A model generated the notes under the pieces. The model searched no databases. It saw only the letters and a program-made list of their open reading frames with translations, and was not told the DNA's origin. Shown here piece after piece: positions 31,703 to 39,991 of a stretch of DNA of 64,000 nt (the first letter of the stretch is position 1; every line of letters starts with the position of its first letter). This stretch comes from Buchnera aphidicola (Kurisakia onigurumii) (lineage in GTDB: Bacteria > Pseudomonadota > Gammaproteobacteria > Enterobacterales > Enterobacteriaceae), in assembly GCF_039394605.1 (NCBI RefSeq), contig NZ_CP135033.1, positions 248,001-312,000 on the forward strand, given 5' to 3'. The position numbers were made by a program, and so were the translations under genes.

Positions 31703-33163
31703 ATGAATAAATCAAAAAATATAGATTGCGACATTATCATTTTTGGAACAAAAGGTGATTTAGCTCAACGAAAATTATTTCCTGCAATTTATAAATTAGA
31801 AAAATATTGTAAGTTACACACTAATACTCGTATTATTGGAGTAGGTAGAGCTACATGGAATATTAATGAATATTTAAATATTATAAAAACATCTTTAGAA
31901 AAATTTTCGAAAGAAAAAATAAATAATACAGTTTGGATCAAATTAAGAAAAAGAATTAATTTTTGTAATTTAGATGTTAATTATATTGAACATTTTGTTT
32001 ATTTAAAAAAAATGTTAACAAGTAAAAATAAATTATTAATAAATTATTTAGCTATGCCTCCTAATACTTTTTCAATTATTTGTAAAGGTTTAGCCTCTAT
32101 ACAATTAAATTTAAAAAATTCACGAATTATTTTAGAAAAACCAATTGGATCATCACTAAAAACATCTTTAGATATTAATAAACAAGTAAGTAAATATTTT
32201 TTAGAATCTCAAATATTTAGAATAGATCATTATTTAGGTAAAGAATCAATATTGAATTTATTATCATTCAGATTTGCTAATCCTATTTTTATGAATATTT
32301 GGAATAATCAATTTATTGATCATATACAGATTACTGTATCAGAAAAAATAGGAATTGAAGGCAGGTGGAATTATTTTAATAATTCTGGTCAGATTCGAGA
32401 TATGATACAAAATCATTTATTACAAATTTTAACACTTATATCAATGAAAAAACCGATAAATCTTAAATCAGAAAGTATTCGGTGTGAAAAAGTAAAAATT
32501 TTACAATCTCTTAGAATGATTACAAATAAGGATGTAATGGATAATGTAGTATTAGGACAATATTCATCTGGTATAATAGATGGAATAAAAGTTCCTTCTT
32601 ATTTAACAGAAGGAAATGATAAAAATAGTTTGACAGAAACTTATGCTGCAATAAAAGTACATATTGATAATAAGAATTGGAAAGGAGTACCTTTTTATTT
32701 AAGAACAGGAAAAAGATTACATAAAAAATTTTCTGAAATTGTAATTTTTTTTAAACCTATTAAAAAAAATATTTTTACACGGTATGATAATTTTAAAAAA
32801 AATAATAAAATTATTATTAGATTAGAACCTAATGAAGGAATAAAAATAGATTTTTTAAATAAAAATCCAGGATTAGAAACTGAATATATTTTAAAAAATA
32901 CAAATATGAATTTTTATTATAAGAAATCTTTTAAAAATTTTAATTTAATTGAAGCGTATGAACGTTTAATTTTAGAAAGTATTAGAGGAGAACAAACTTT
33001 GTTTGTTCATAAAAATGAAGTAGAAGCATCATGGAAATGGATTGATGTATTAATAAAATCATGTAAATCAGAGTATAATATACCTAAAATTTATAAATCT
33101 GGTACATACGGACCGATTGAGTCAATACAATTAATTAATAAAGATAATCGTGAGTGGTATTAA
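31703..33163 (+). CDS. zwf: Glucose-6-phosphate 1-dehydrogenase
   Basis: First step of the oxidative pentose phosphate pathway and a source of NADPH. The 486 residues compare with 491 in E. coli. The NADP site IIFGTKGDLAQRKLFPAIYKL lies near 13-32, the LEKPIGSSLKTS block near 145, the catalytic signature RIDHYLGKE near 176, and GVPFYLRTGKRLHKK near 332. Its lactone product is processed by pgl in this window. Downstream lies the largest gene-free gap of the window. Confidence 0.97.
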   Translation: MNKSKNIDCDIIIFGTKGDLAQRKLFPAIYKLEKYCKLHTNTRIIGVGRATWNINEYLNIIKTSLEKFSKEKINNTVWIKLRKRINFCNLDVNYIEHFVYLKKMLTSKNKLLINYLAMPPNTFSIICKGLASIQLNLKNSRIILEKPIGSSLKTSLDINKQVSKYFLESQIFRIDHYLGKESILNLLSFRFANPIFMNIWNNQFIDHIQITVSEKIGIEGRWNYFNNSGQIRDMIQNHLLQILTLISMKKPINLKSESIRCEKVKILQSLRMITNKDVMDNVVLGQYSSGIIDGIKVPSYLTEGNDKNSLTETYAAIKVHIDNKNWKGVPFYLRTGKRLHKKFSEIVIFFKPIKKNIFTRYDNFKKNNKIIIRLEPNEGIKIDFLNKNPGLETEYILKNTNMNFYYKKSFKNFNLIEAYERLILESIRGEQTLFVHKNEVEASWKWIDVLIKSCKSEYNIPKIYKSGTYGPIESIQLINKDNREWY

Positions 33164-34131
33164 AAATTTTTTATTTTTTTATAAATAAATATATTAAAAA
33201 AATTAATTTTTATTAAAATTATATATTATAAAAAGTAATTTTTTAGTATAAAAATTTTAATATGAAAACATTTTTTTTTGAAATATTAAAATAAAATTTT
33301 AATTATTAATATTATTTTTAAAAAATATCAATAAATTATAATTTATGCATATTGTTTTATACTTAAATATTTATTTTTAATCGATATTTTAAAAAAAATA
33401 AAAAATAATGTTGATAATGATTTATTCAATAAATTAATTTATCAAATTGAAATAATATTAATTTATAAAAAATAATAACGAATAAATAATTTTTTATTAT
33501 TTTGTTCAGATAGTATCAATTTATATTTTTTAAAATATATTTTATTGAATTTAAAAAAAATATCAATTACTTCATTTATTTTAATAAATAACAAATGTTA
33601 TTTATTACAAATATAAGATAAAAAATTTAGTATATATAATATTTTTATTATTAATATTTTGTTTTAAATATGAATAAATAATAAAATAAAAATATTAATT
33701 TTAATAAATTTTTTATTTTTTGAATTTTTAATAATTAATTTTTGAAATATTAATAAAAAAAAATAATATACGAATATATTTTTAAAAAAAAAGATTATAT
33801 ATTATATATAGAATCTGTTAATGTAATAAAAATAATTTTCTTATTTTAAAAAATTTAAAAAATAATAATATGAAAAAATAAAATTTTAGAATATTTGTTT
33901 ATATTTATTCAAAAATTTTTTATTTTTTTATATTATTTTAGTGTTATATTTTATAAAAAACAAAATAATTTATTTTCAGTAAAAAATTAAGTAAAATATT
34001 TATTTTATTTTGGTAAATAAAAAAATAATTTTTAATATTAATAAAAATAAATTATGCATTAAAATATAATTTTTTTTAAATTATATATCATAATAATACT
34101 ATTATTTCCTATTTTTTTTAACGGAGTATTA
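33164..34131. other. Largest gene-free region, between zwf and yoaE
   Basis: 968 bases of extremely A+T-rich sequence with stops in all frames. I recall htpX and cspC between zwf and yoaE in other Buchnera; I searched by eye for the cold-shock RNA-binding motif and the HExxH metalloprotease motif on both strands and saw neither. The end nearest yoaE carries AACGGAGTATTA, the ribosome site of yoaE. The rest appears to be neutralised former gene space. Confidence 0.55.
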
Positions 34132-35691
34132 ATGATAGTTCTTTTAGAACCGTCGGTTTGGGCTGGTCTTTTTGCATTAGTTGTTTTAGAAATAATTTTA
34201 GGATTGGATAATTTATTATTTATTACTATTTTAGTTTCAAAACTACATCCTATAAAAAGAGATAAAGCACGTATACTAGGATTAATTTTAGCATTTTTTA
34301 TGCGAATTGGATTACTTTCGATAATGTCTTGGATTACAACTTTAACTTATCCAATTATAAATAATCAGTATTTTTCTTTATCAGGTCGAAATCTTATATT
34401 ATTAATAGGAGGTTTATTTTTATTATTCAAAGCTACAATAGAATTACATGATCGATTAGAAAATAGTCGAAAAGTTGTTTTAAAAAACAAAACTTATTCA
34501 AAAGTATGGGTAATAGTTTTACAAATAATTTTCTTAGATGCGATATTTTCCTTGGATTCTATCGTAACTGCTATAGGAATAGTAAATCAATTATTCATGA
34601 TGATAATAGCTATTTTTATATCTATGATAATTATGTTTTTTTCATCTAAAGCCTTAACTAAATTTATTACATTACATAAAACTGTAGTCGTATTATGTTT
34701 AAGTTTTTTATTAATAGTCGGTTTAAGCTTAGTATCAGAATCATTAGGATTTTGTATTCCAAAAGGTTATTTATACGGAGCGTTAATATTTTCTGTTTTT
34801 ATTGAATTTTTTAATCAAATATCTCGAATGAATTTTATTAAACATCAATCTAAAATACCTATCAGACAAAGGGCAGCAAAAGTTATTTCTAGAATAATTA
34901 AAGGAAATCAACAAAAATATCAATTAGAAATCAAAAAAAGTAACAATCCATATTTATTACCTCAAAAAAATAATGAATTTGATTTTTTTAAAGATGAAGA
35001 AAGATTTATGTTACAAGGTGTATTAACTTTATCTGGTAGATCTATTAGAAGTATTATGACTCCAAGAAGAGAGATTTCTTGGATCAATGTAGAAGATACA
35101 AATAATAGAATAAGAAAAAAGCTTTTATCTAGTCCACATAGTTTATTTCCTGTTTGTAAAGGAGAATTAGATGAAATTATTGGAATTGTAAGAGCTAAAG
35201 AATTATTAGTATCAATTGATAATAAAGAAAATTTATTAGTTTTTGCAAAAAAAAATATTCCTATTGTTATACCAGAAACTTTAGATCCAATAAATTTGTT
35301 AAACGTTTTAAGAAAATCAAAAGGAAATTTTGTAATTGTAAATAATGAATTTGGAGTTGTTCAAGGGTTAATTACTCCTTTAGATGTATTGGAAGCAATT
35401 GCTGGAGAATTTCCTGATTCTGATGAAACTCCAGATATAATTATGGAAAAAAATGGTAGTTGGTTAGTAAAAGGAGGTACAGATTTACATTCTCTAGAAA
35501 GAGTGTTGGATACACATTCTTTAATAAATAATAAAAAAAATTATGCTTCTTTATCAGGTTTATTAATATCTCAACAAGGAAAATTACCTCAATCTGGAGA
35601 AATAATTAAAATTTTTCCTTTTTGTTTTTATATTGTTTCTTCTACAGATTATCATATTGATTTAGTAAGAATTACTAAATGTTCATTGTAA
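34132..35691 (+). CDS. yoaE: TerC-family membrane protein with CBS and CorC domains
   Basis: The 519 residues match E. coli YoaE (518). The N-terminal 220 residues form the TerC-like membrane domain with about seven helices and the acidic motifs LEIILGLDNLLFI near 22 and FLDAIFSLDSIVTA near 137, probable metal-ion contacts. Two CBS domains follow (IMTPRREISWI near 306 and GVVQGLITPLDVLEAI near 407), then a CorC/HlyC C-terminal domain. It is predicted to be an inner-membrane ion transporter or its regulator; recent work links TerC proteins to Mn2+ export, but the substrate here is unproven. It has a clear ACGGAG ribosome site. Confidence 0.92.
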   Translation: MIVLLEPSVWAGLFALVVLEIILGLDNLLFITILVSKLHPIKRDKARILGLILAFFMRIGLLSIMSWITTLTYPIINNQYFSLSGRNLILLIGGLFLLFKATIELHDRLENSRKVVLKNKTYSKVWVIVLQIIFLDAIFSLDSIVTAIGIVNQLFMMIIAIFISMIIMFFSSKALTKFITLHKTVVVLCLSFLLIVGLSLVSESLGFCIPKGYLYGALIFSVFIEFFNQISRMNFIKHQSKIPIRQRAAKVISRIIKGNQQKYQLEIKKSNNPYLLPQKNNEFDFFKDEERFMLQGVLTLSGRSIRSIMTPRREISWINVEDTNNRIRKKLLSSPHSLFPVCKGELDEIIGIVRAKELLVSIDNKENLLVFAKKNIPIVIPETLDPINLLNVLRKSKGNFVIVNNEFGVVQGLITPLDVLEAIAGEFPDSDETPDIIMEKNGSWLVKGGTDLHSLERVLDTHSLINNKKNYASLSGLLISQQGKLPQSGEIIKIFPFCFYIVSSTDYHIDLVRITKCSL

Positions 35692-35747
35692 CATTTTATT
35701 TTTTTTAAAAATAAAAATTTTTTATTAATTAAAATTAGGTAAATATC

Positions 35748-36419
35748 ATGACTACTATACTATCTTTAGATACTTCTTTTAAAAATATTTCTGTAGCATT
35801 GCTAAAAAATAGTATTATTACTGACATAGTTTTGAAAAATCAAAGCAGTAATTCTGAAGAAATATTACCATTAATAAAAAAAATACTGGAAATAAAAAAA
35901 ACTAAATTACAAGAAATAGATGCTATTGCATTTACAAATGGTCCTGGTCGATTTTCCGGTATTAGAATGTCAAATAATATTGCACAAGGATTATCTTTAG
36001 TACACAAAATTCCTTTAATACATGTTTCAACATTAATTGTAATTTCTGAATTTGTTAGAAAATTTTATTTTATAAAAGAGAAAATATGTGTTTGTATGAA
36101 AGCAGATACAAAATCAGTTTATTGGGGATTATTTCATTATAATAAAAAACAAAAATGGGAAGTTTGTGAAAAAGAAAAAAATATTACAAATTTAGATTTA
36201 TATCAAAAATTAAAAAATATAGATAAAAAAATTGTATTAATCGGAGATATATGGAGTAAGAAATTCATTTTAGATAAAGATATATTTATACATAATAAAA
36301 TTATATATATAGAAAGTCCTAATGCAAGAGATATTATACCTTTTGCATTATCTAATTTTATAAAAAAAAATACATTACATCCAGAAAATTCTTTTCCGAA
36401 TTATATAAATTCTTTTTAA
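35748..36419 (+). CDS. tsaB: tRNA threonylcarbamoyladenosine biosynthesis protein TsaB
   Basis: Partner of TsaD and TsaE in making t6A37 in ANN-decoding tRNAs. The 223 residues compare with 231 in E. coli YeaZ. The ASKHA-fold N-terminus ILSLDTSFKNISVAL, AFTNGPGRFSGIRMSNNIAQGLS near 64-86, and a shorter, more diverged C-terminal half are visible. Like other TsaB proteins it lacks the metal-binding histidines of TsaD, so it is structural rather than catalytic. It is 56 bases downstream of yoaE and convergent with minE. Confidence 0.93.
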   Translation: MTTILSLDTSFKNISVALLKNSIITDIVLKNQSSNSEEILPLIKKILEIKKTKLQEIDAIAFTNGPGRFSGIRMSNNIAQGLSLVHKIPLIHVSTLIVISEFVRKFYFIKEKICVCMKADTKSVYWGLFHYNKKQKWEVCEKEKNITNLDLYQKLKNIDKKIVLIGDIWSKKFILDKDIFIHNKIIYIESPNARDIIPFALSNFIKKNTLHPENSFPNYINSF

Positions 36420-36425
36420 GAATTA

Positions 36426-36448
36426 ATTAATAATTTTAAATTATTAAT
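36426..36448. terminator. A-T inverted repeat between tsaB and minE
   Basis: ATTAATAATTT (36426-36436) and AAATTATTAAT (36438-36448) form a perfect palindrome around one central T, in the 51 bases between convergent tsaB and minE. All pairs are A-T, so this is only a weak candidate. Confidence 0.3.
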
Positions 36449-36470
36449 AGTACATTTTTTAATTATAAAT

Positions 36471-36725
36471 CTATTCAGGTAAAATAATATTTAATTCTAA
36501 TATGAAATAATCTTTTTCTTTTTTATTATATTGTATGGTAATCATATTTGCATTAATATTTGTATATTTACATATTACTTGTATAATTTCTTTTTTTAAG
36601 TTAGGAAAATAATTAGGTTTTTTATAGTATTTATTTTTTTTTTCAATGATAATTTTTAATCTTTTTTTTGCAATATTAGCAGTATCATTTTTTTTTTTTG
36701 ATACAAAAAAATTTATTAAAGACAT
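36471..36725 (-). CDS. minE: Cell division topological specificity factor MinE
   Basis: Stimulates MinD ATPase and drives pole-to-pole oscillation. The 84 residues compare with 88 in E. coli. The N-terminal MinD-binding part (NFFVSKKKNDTANIAKKRL near 5-23) and the dimerisation domain are recognisable but Lys-rich. The start is 1 base from the minD stop, indicating translational coupling in minCDE. Confidence 0.94.
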   Translation of the reverse strand: MSLINFFVSKKKNDTANIAKKRLKIIIEKKNKYYKKPNYFPNLKKEIIQVICKYTNINANMITIQYNKKEKDYFILELNIILPE

Positions 36726-36726
36726 T

Positions 36727-37539
36727 TTATCTCCCGAATAATCTTCTTAAAAAACTTTTTTTTCTTTTAATAAAACGAAAAGGTAATTTTTCTCCTAAAA
36801 TTCTTTTTACAGTGTCATTATAAGCTTTTCCTGCATTAGAATTTTTATTTAAAATAATTGGAATTCCTTTATTAGATGCATTTAAAACTGAATAATCTTC
36901 AGGTATAACACCTAAAATAGGTATTTGTAAAATTTCTAATACATCTTCTATACTCAACATATCTCCTTGTTCAACTCTTGTTGGATTATATCTAGTTAAT
37001 AAAATATGTTCTTTAATAGGGTCTTTGTTTTTTTCAGATCTTTGAGATTTAGAAGATAATATTCCTAAAATTCTATCTGAATCTCTAACAGAAGAAATTT
37101 CTGGATTAGTAGTAATTATAGCTTCATCAGCAAAATATAATGCAGAAATAGCTCCATTTTCAATTCCTGCAGGAGAATCACAAATAATAAATTGAAACCC
37201 CATTTCAGATAATTCTTGTATAACAGCATGAACTCCGGATTTACTTAAATATTCTTTATTTTTTGTTTGTGACGCAGGTAAAATAAATAAGTTTTCTATT
37301 CTTTTATCTTTTATCAAAGCTTGATTTAAATTAGCTTCTTTTTGAATTACATTGATAAAATCATATACTACTCTACGCTCACAACCCATTATTAAATCCA
37401 AATTTCTTAAACCTATATCAAAGTCTATTACAACAGTTTTTTTACCTTGTAAAGCTAATCCAGCAGATATAGATGCACTAGAAGTTGTTTTTCCTACCCC
37501 TCCTTTTCCAGAAGTTACTACAATAATTTTTGCGGACAT
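36727..37539 (-). CDS. minD: Septum site-determining ATPase MinD
   Basis: Membrane-associated ATPase that recruits MinC and is displaced by MinE. Its 270 residues equal E. coli MinD. The deviant Walker A GKGGVGKT lies at 11-18, FDIGLRNLDLIMG near 40, and Walker B-type FIICDSPAGIE near 116. The C-terminal amphipathic membrane-targeting helix (KKSFLRRLFGR) is kept, so membrane cycling is expected. It is the middle gene of minCDE. Confidence 0.97.
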   Translation of the reverse strand: MSAKIIVVTSGKGGVGKTTSSASISAGLALQGKKTVVIDFDIGLRNLDLIMGCERRVVYDFINVIQKEANLNQALIKDKRIENLFILPASQTKNKEYLSKSGVHAVIQELSEMGFQFIICDSPAGIENGAISALYFADEAIITTNPEISSVRDSDRILGILSSKSQRSEKNKDPIKEHILLTRYNPTRVEQGDMLSIEDVLEILQIPILGVIPEDYSVLNASNKGIPIILNKNSNAGKAYNDTVKRILGEKLPFRFIKRKKSFLRRLFGR

Positions 37540-37556
37540 ATATTTTCCTTATTTTT

Positions 37557-38225
37557 TTAATTTAATTTTAAAGCATCTAGAAAACCATTTTTTAAATAAA
37601 AATTTACACTTTTTCCAATTAATTTTTTTGGTATTTGATCAATGAGCCAATATTCTCCAGATATAGATATTAATTCAGAAAAATTTTTAGTACAAAATAT
37701 TTGACTTTCCTGATTTCCATCAGCTCCAGCTAATGCTCTTCCATATAATGAACCGTAAATATGTATATTTCCGTTAGAAATAACTTCTGCACCAGAACTT
37801 ACATTATTAATAATAATTAAATCTGCGTTACGAGAATAAATTTTTTGACCGGAACGAACAGGAGTATTGATGATATAATTTTTTTTTATTATTTTATTGT
37901 TTTGATATTTTAAAAATTTTTTATTTTTTGTTGTAAGAAAAGGTGTTCCGGATTTTATAATTTTTTTTTTTAAAATTTCATTATTACATCCCGTAAATCC
38001 CATAATAGATAAATTCATTGAAGTAATAATTTTTTTTATTTTTATCCAATTTATATTAGGAGATAATGAAGATATATTGATAACAACTGGAGAATTATTA
38101 AAAAATTTTGGGAAAATTTTTATTTTATTTTCTAAATATTTTTTGATTATTTCTGAATTATCACTTTTTAAATAAATTACTATACAGTTAAAATTTTTTT
38201 CTTTTAATTCAAATATTTTTTTCAT
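37557..38225 (-). CDS. minC: Septum formation inhibitor MinC
   Basis: FtsZ antagonist positioned by MinD. The 222 residues compare with 231 in E. coli. The N-terminal FtsZ-inhibiting domain (about 1-105) is diverged and Lys/Asn-rich. The C-terminal beta-helix domain is well conserved: PVRSGQKIYSRNADLIII near 121, SSGAEVISNGNIHIYGSLYGRALAGADG near 143, and ending FCTKNFSELISISGEYW. First gene of the minCDE operon, divergent from rsmC. Confidence 0.95.
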   Translation of the reverse strand: MKKIFELKEKNFNCIVIYLKSDNSEIIKKYLENKIKIFPKFFNNSPVVINISSLSPNINWIKIKKIITSMNLSIMGFTGCNNEILKKKIIKSGTPFLTTKNKKFLKYQNNKIIKKNYIINTPVRSGQKIYSRNADLIIINNVSSGAEVISNGNIHIYGSLYGRALAGADGNQESQIFCTKNFSELISISGEYWLIDQIPKKLIGKSVNFYLKNGFLDALKLN

Positions 38226-38544
38226 ACTTACTATTCACTCAAAAAAAAATTATATATATATTTTTTTAAATTTATTTAAATATTATATATTTTTTTTAAA
38301 AAATATTATGTTTAATAATAAAATAAATTTTAAAAATAGAAATTTTTTAAACATAAATTTAATAAAAATTTTTTAAATAATAAAAATATTTATTTTTTTA
38401 AACAAAAAATATTTTTAAAATATACTTTATATAGATTATTCAATAAAAATATTTAATATAAATAAATATATTCATAGTATACTATTTATTTTTATAAGAA
38501 ATAATATATTAAATTTATAATAATAAAAATAGGATTTTTTAAAA
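38226..38544. other. Divergent intergenic region, minC / rsmC
   Basis: 319 bases of very A+T-rich sequence between two divergent genes; it must hold both promoters. No sigma70 match stands out above the background composition. AGGA at 38532-38535 precedes rsmC. I see no coding remnant. Confidence 0.4.
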
Positions 38545-39540
38545 ATGTTAAATTTTAATGAATTAAATTCAATTTTTATTGAATATAAAAAATTTTTTTT
38601 AAAAAAAAATTTTTTATTATGTGGATCAATTAAAATAAATGATTTTTATTTTTTTTTTAAAAAAAATTCTATATTTTACATTGAAAAATATGACCAATGG
38701 AAATTAATATATAAAAATTATAAAAATACATATTTCAATACAGTAATTAATAAAAAAATTGTTAAAAAAATTAATGTAGTAATTTATTTTTGGCCTAAAG
38801 ATAAAAAAGAAGCAATATTTCAGATATTAAACATTTTATCTGTATGTTCTAAAAAAACTGAAATTTTTATAGTAGGAAGAAATAAAAGCGGAATAAATAG
38901 TTGTATGAAATTGTTTCAAAAATGGATTTTTTTAAAAAAAAAAAAATATAAAAAAAAATGTTCTTTATTCCATGGAATAATTTTAAAAAATACATATTTT
39001 TCAATTAAAAATTTCTATCATAGATATATATGGAATGATATTAAGATTTATGTTTTACCTGGTGTATTTGGATATAAAAAAATAGATGCAGGAACAAAAT
39101 TATTAATTTCTACTATAAAAAATATTAAAAATAAAAAAGTTTTAGATTTATGTTGTGGTGTAGGAATTATAGGTATTTATATAAAAAAAAATTTTTCTAC
39201 ATGTTCTGTAACTTTATCAGATAATAGTAAATATGCATTAAATTCTAGTAAAAAAACATGTATGTATAATAATACACAAGTTAAAATTATTCCTAGTAAT
39301 TTATATGAAGATATTCATGAAAAATTTAATTTAATATTTTCTAATCCTCCTTATCATGAAAATTTATCTATTAGTACTATTTATATTAAAAAAATTATTT
39401 TTAATTCTAAAAAATATTTATTCAAAAAAGGAATATTAAGAATCGTATTAAATAATTTTTTATCTATAAAAAATATAATTCCTTTTTTTAAAATAATAAA
39501 AAAAAATAATAAATTTACAGTTTATGAAATAAAAAATTAA
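38545..39540 (+). CDS. rsmC: 16S rRNA m2G1207 methyltransferase
   Basis: SAM-dependent methylation of G1207 in 16S rRNA. The 331 residues compare with 343 in E. coli. The N-terminal pseudo-methyltransferase half is strongly diverged. The C-terminal half is clear: the FHGIILKN and LPGVFGYKKIDAGTKLL blocks near 172-190, SAM motif I VLDLCCGVGIIG near 200, and motif IV SNPPYHEN near 267. An A13 tract at 38934-38946 encodes LKKKKY and is in frame, making this gene slippage-prone. It is followed by the tRNA-Leu and tRNA-Cys genes on the opposite strand. Confidence 0.9.
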   Translation: MLNFNELNSIFIEYKKFFLKKNFLLCGSIKINDFYFFFKKNSIFYIEKYDQWKLIYKNYKNTYFNTVINKKIVKKINVVIYFWPKDKKEAIFQILNILSVCSKKTEIFIVGRNKSGINSCMKLFQKWIFLKKKKYKKKCSLFHGIILKNTYFSIKNFYHRYIWNDIKIYVLPGVFGYKKIDAGTKLLISTIKNIKNKKVLDLCCGVGIIGIYIKKNFSTCSVTLSDNSKYALNSSKKTCMYNNTQVKIIPSNLYEDIHEKFNLIFSNPPYHENLSISTIYIKKIIFNSKKYLFKKGILRIVLNNFLSIKNIIPFFKIIKKNNKFTVYEIKN

Positions 39541-39548
39541 AGTTTTAT

Positions 39549-39632
39549 TACCCAGAGCGGGACTTGAACCCGCAAAGCTGTTAAGCCGAGGGATTTTAAG
39601 TCCCTTGTGTTTACCGATTTCACCATCCGGGC
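39549..39632 (-). tRNA. leuZ: tRNA-Leu (UAA)
   Basis: An 84-base cloverleaf with acceptor GCCCGGA paired to TCTGGGT, A73, and the long variable arm expected of a class II tRNA. The loop CTTAAAA gives anticodon UAA (plus-strand complement at 39596-39598). CCA is not encoded. E. coli has the cluster glyW-cysT-leuZ; here Leu and Cys genes survive side by side and no tRNA-Gly is seen. Confidence 0.97.
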
Positions 39633-39653
39633 TTTTTATTAAAAAATTTTATC

Positions 39654-39724
39654 AGGCGCATCCCGGAATTGAACCGAGCTAAACGGATTTGCAATCCGCT
39701 GCATAACCGATCTGCCAACGCGCC
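39654..39724 (-). tRNA. cysT: tRNA-Cys (GCA)
   Basis: A 71-base cloverleaf with acceptor GGCGCGT paired to ATGCGCC (one G-T wobble), U73 as is typical for cysteine tRNAs, and loop TTGCAAA giving anticodon GCA (complement at 39690-39692). CCA is not encoded. It lies 21 bases upstream of tRNA-Leu on the same strand and is probably processed from the same transcript. Confidence 0.97.
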
Positions 39725-39856
39725 AATAATTATTTTAAAAATAAATTGTAACTTAATTTTTAATTTTTATCAATACTTTAATAATTTTAATATTAAATAT
39801 TAAAAATAATTATCTTGTTTTTTTTTATTTTTTATAATATTATAAAAAAATCTTTA

Positions 39857-39942
39857 GGAGGAGTGGCCGAGTGGTTTAAGGCAGCGGTCTTGAAAACCGC
39901 CGATGATAATATCATCCGAGAGTTCGAATCCCTCCTCCTCCA
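39857..39942 (+). tRNA. serT: tRNA-Ser (UGA)
   Basis: An 86-base class II cloverleaf: acceptor GGAGGAG/CTCCTCC fully paired, anticodon loop CTTGAAA with UGA at 39891-39893, and a variable arm GATGAT/ATCATC with a 3-base loop as SerRS requires. Two oddities are position 73, which is A rather than the G of E. coli tRNA-Ser, and a T stem that has one A-C mismatch (39921 with 39931). CCA is not encoded. Confidence 0.96.
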
Positions 39943-39991
39943 TAAAAAATAAAATTTAAAGAAAATAATTTTTTATTTTAGAAAATTTACA

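Noticed and set aside
37352..37645. 97-codon plus-strand frame antisense to minD/minC
   Set aside because: Mirror of conserved minD codons; no initiation signal.
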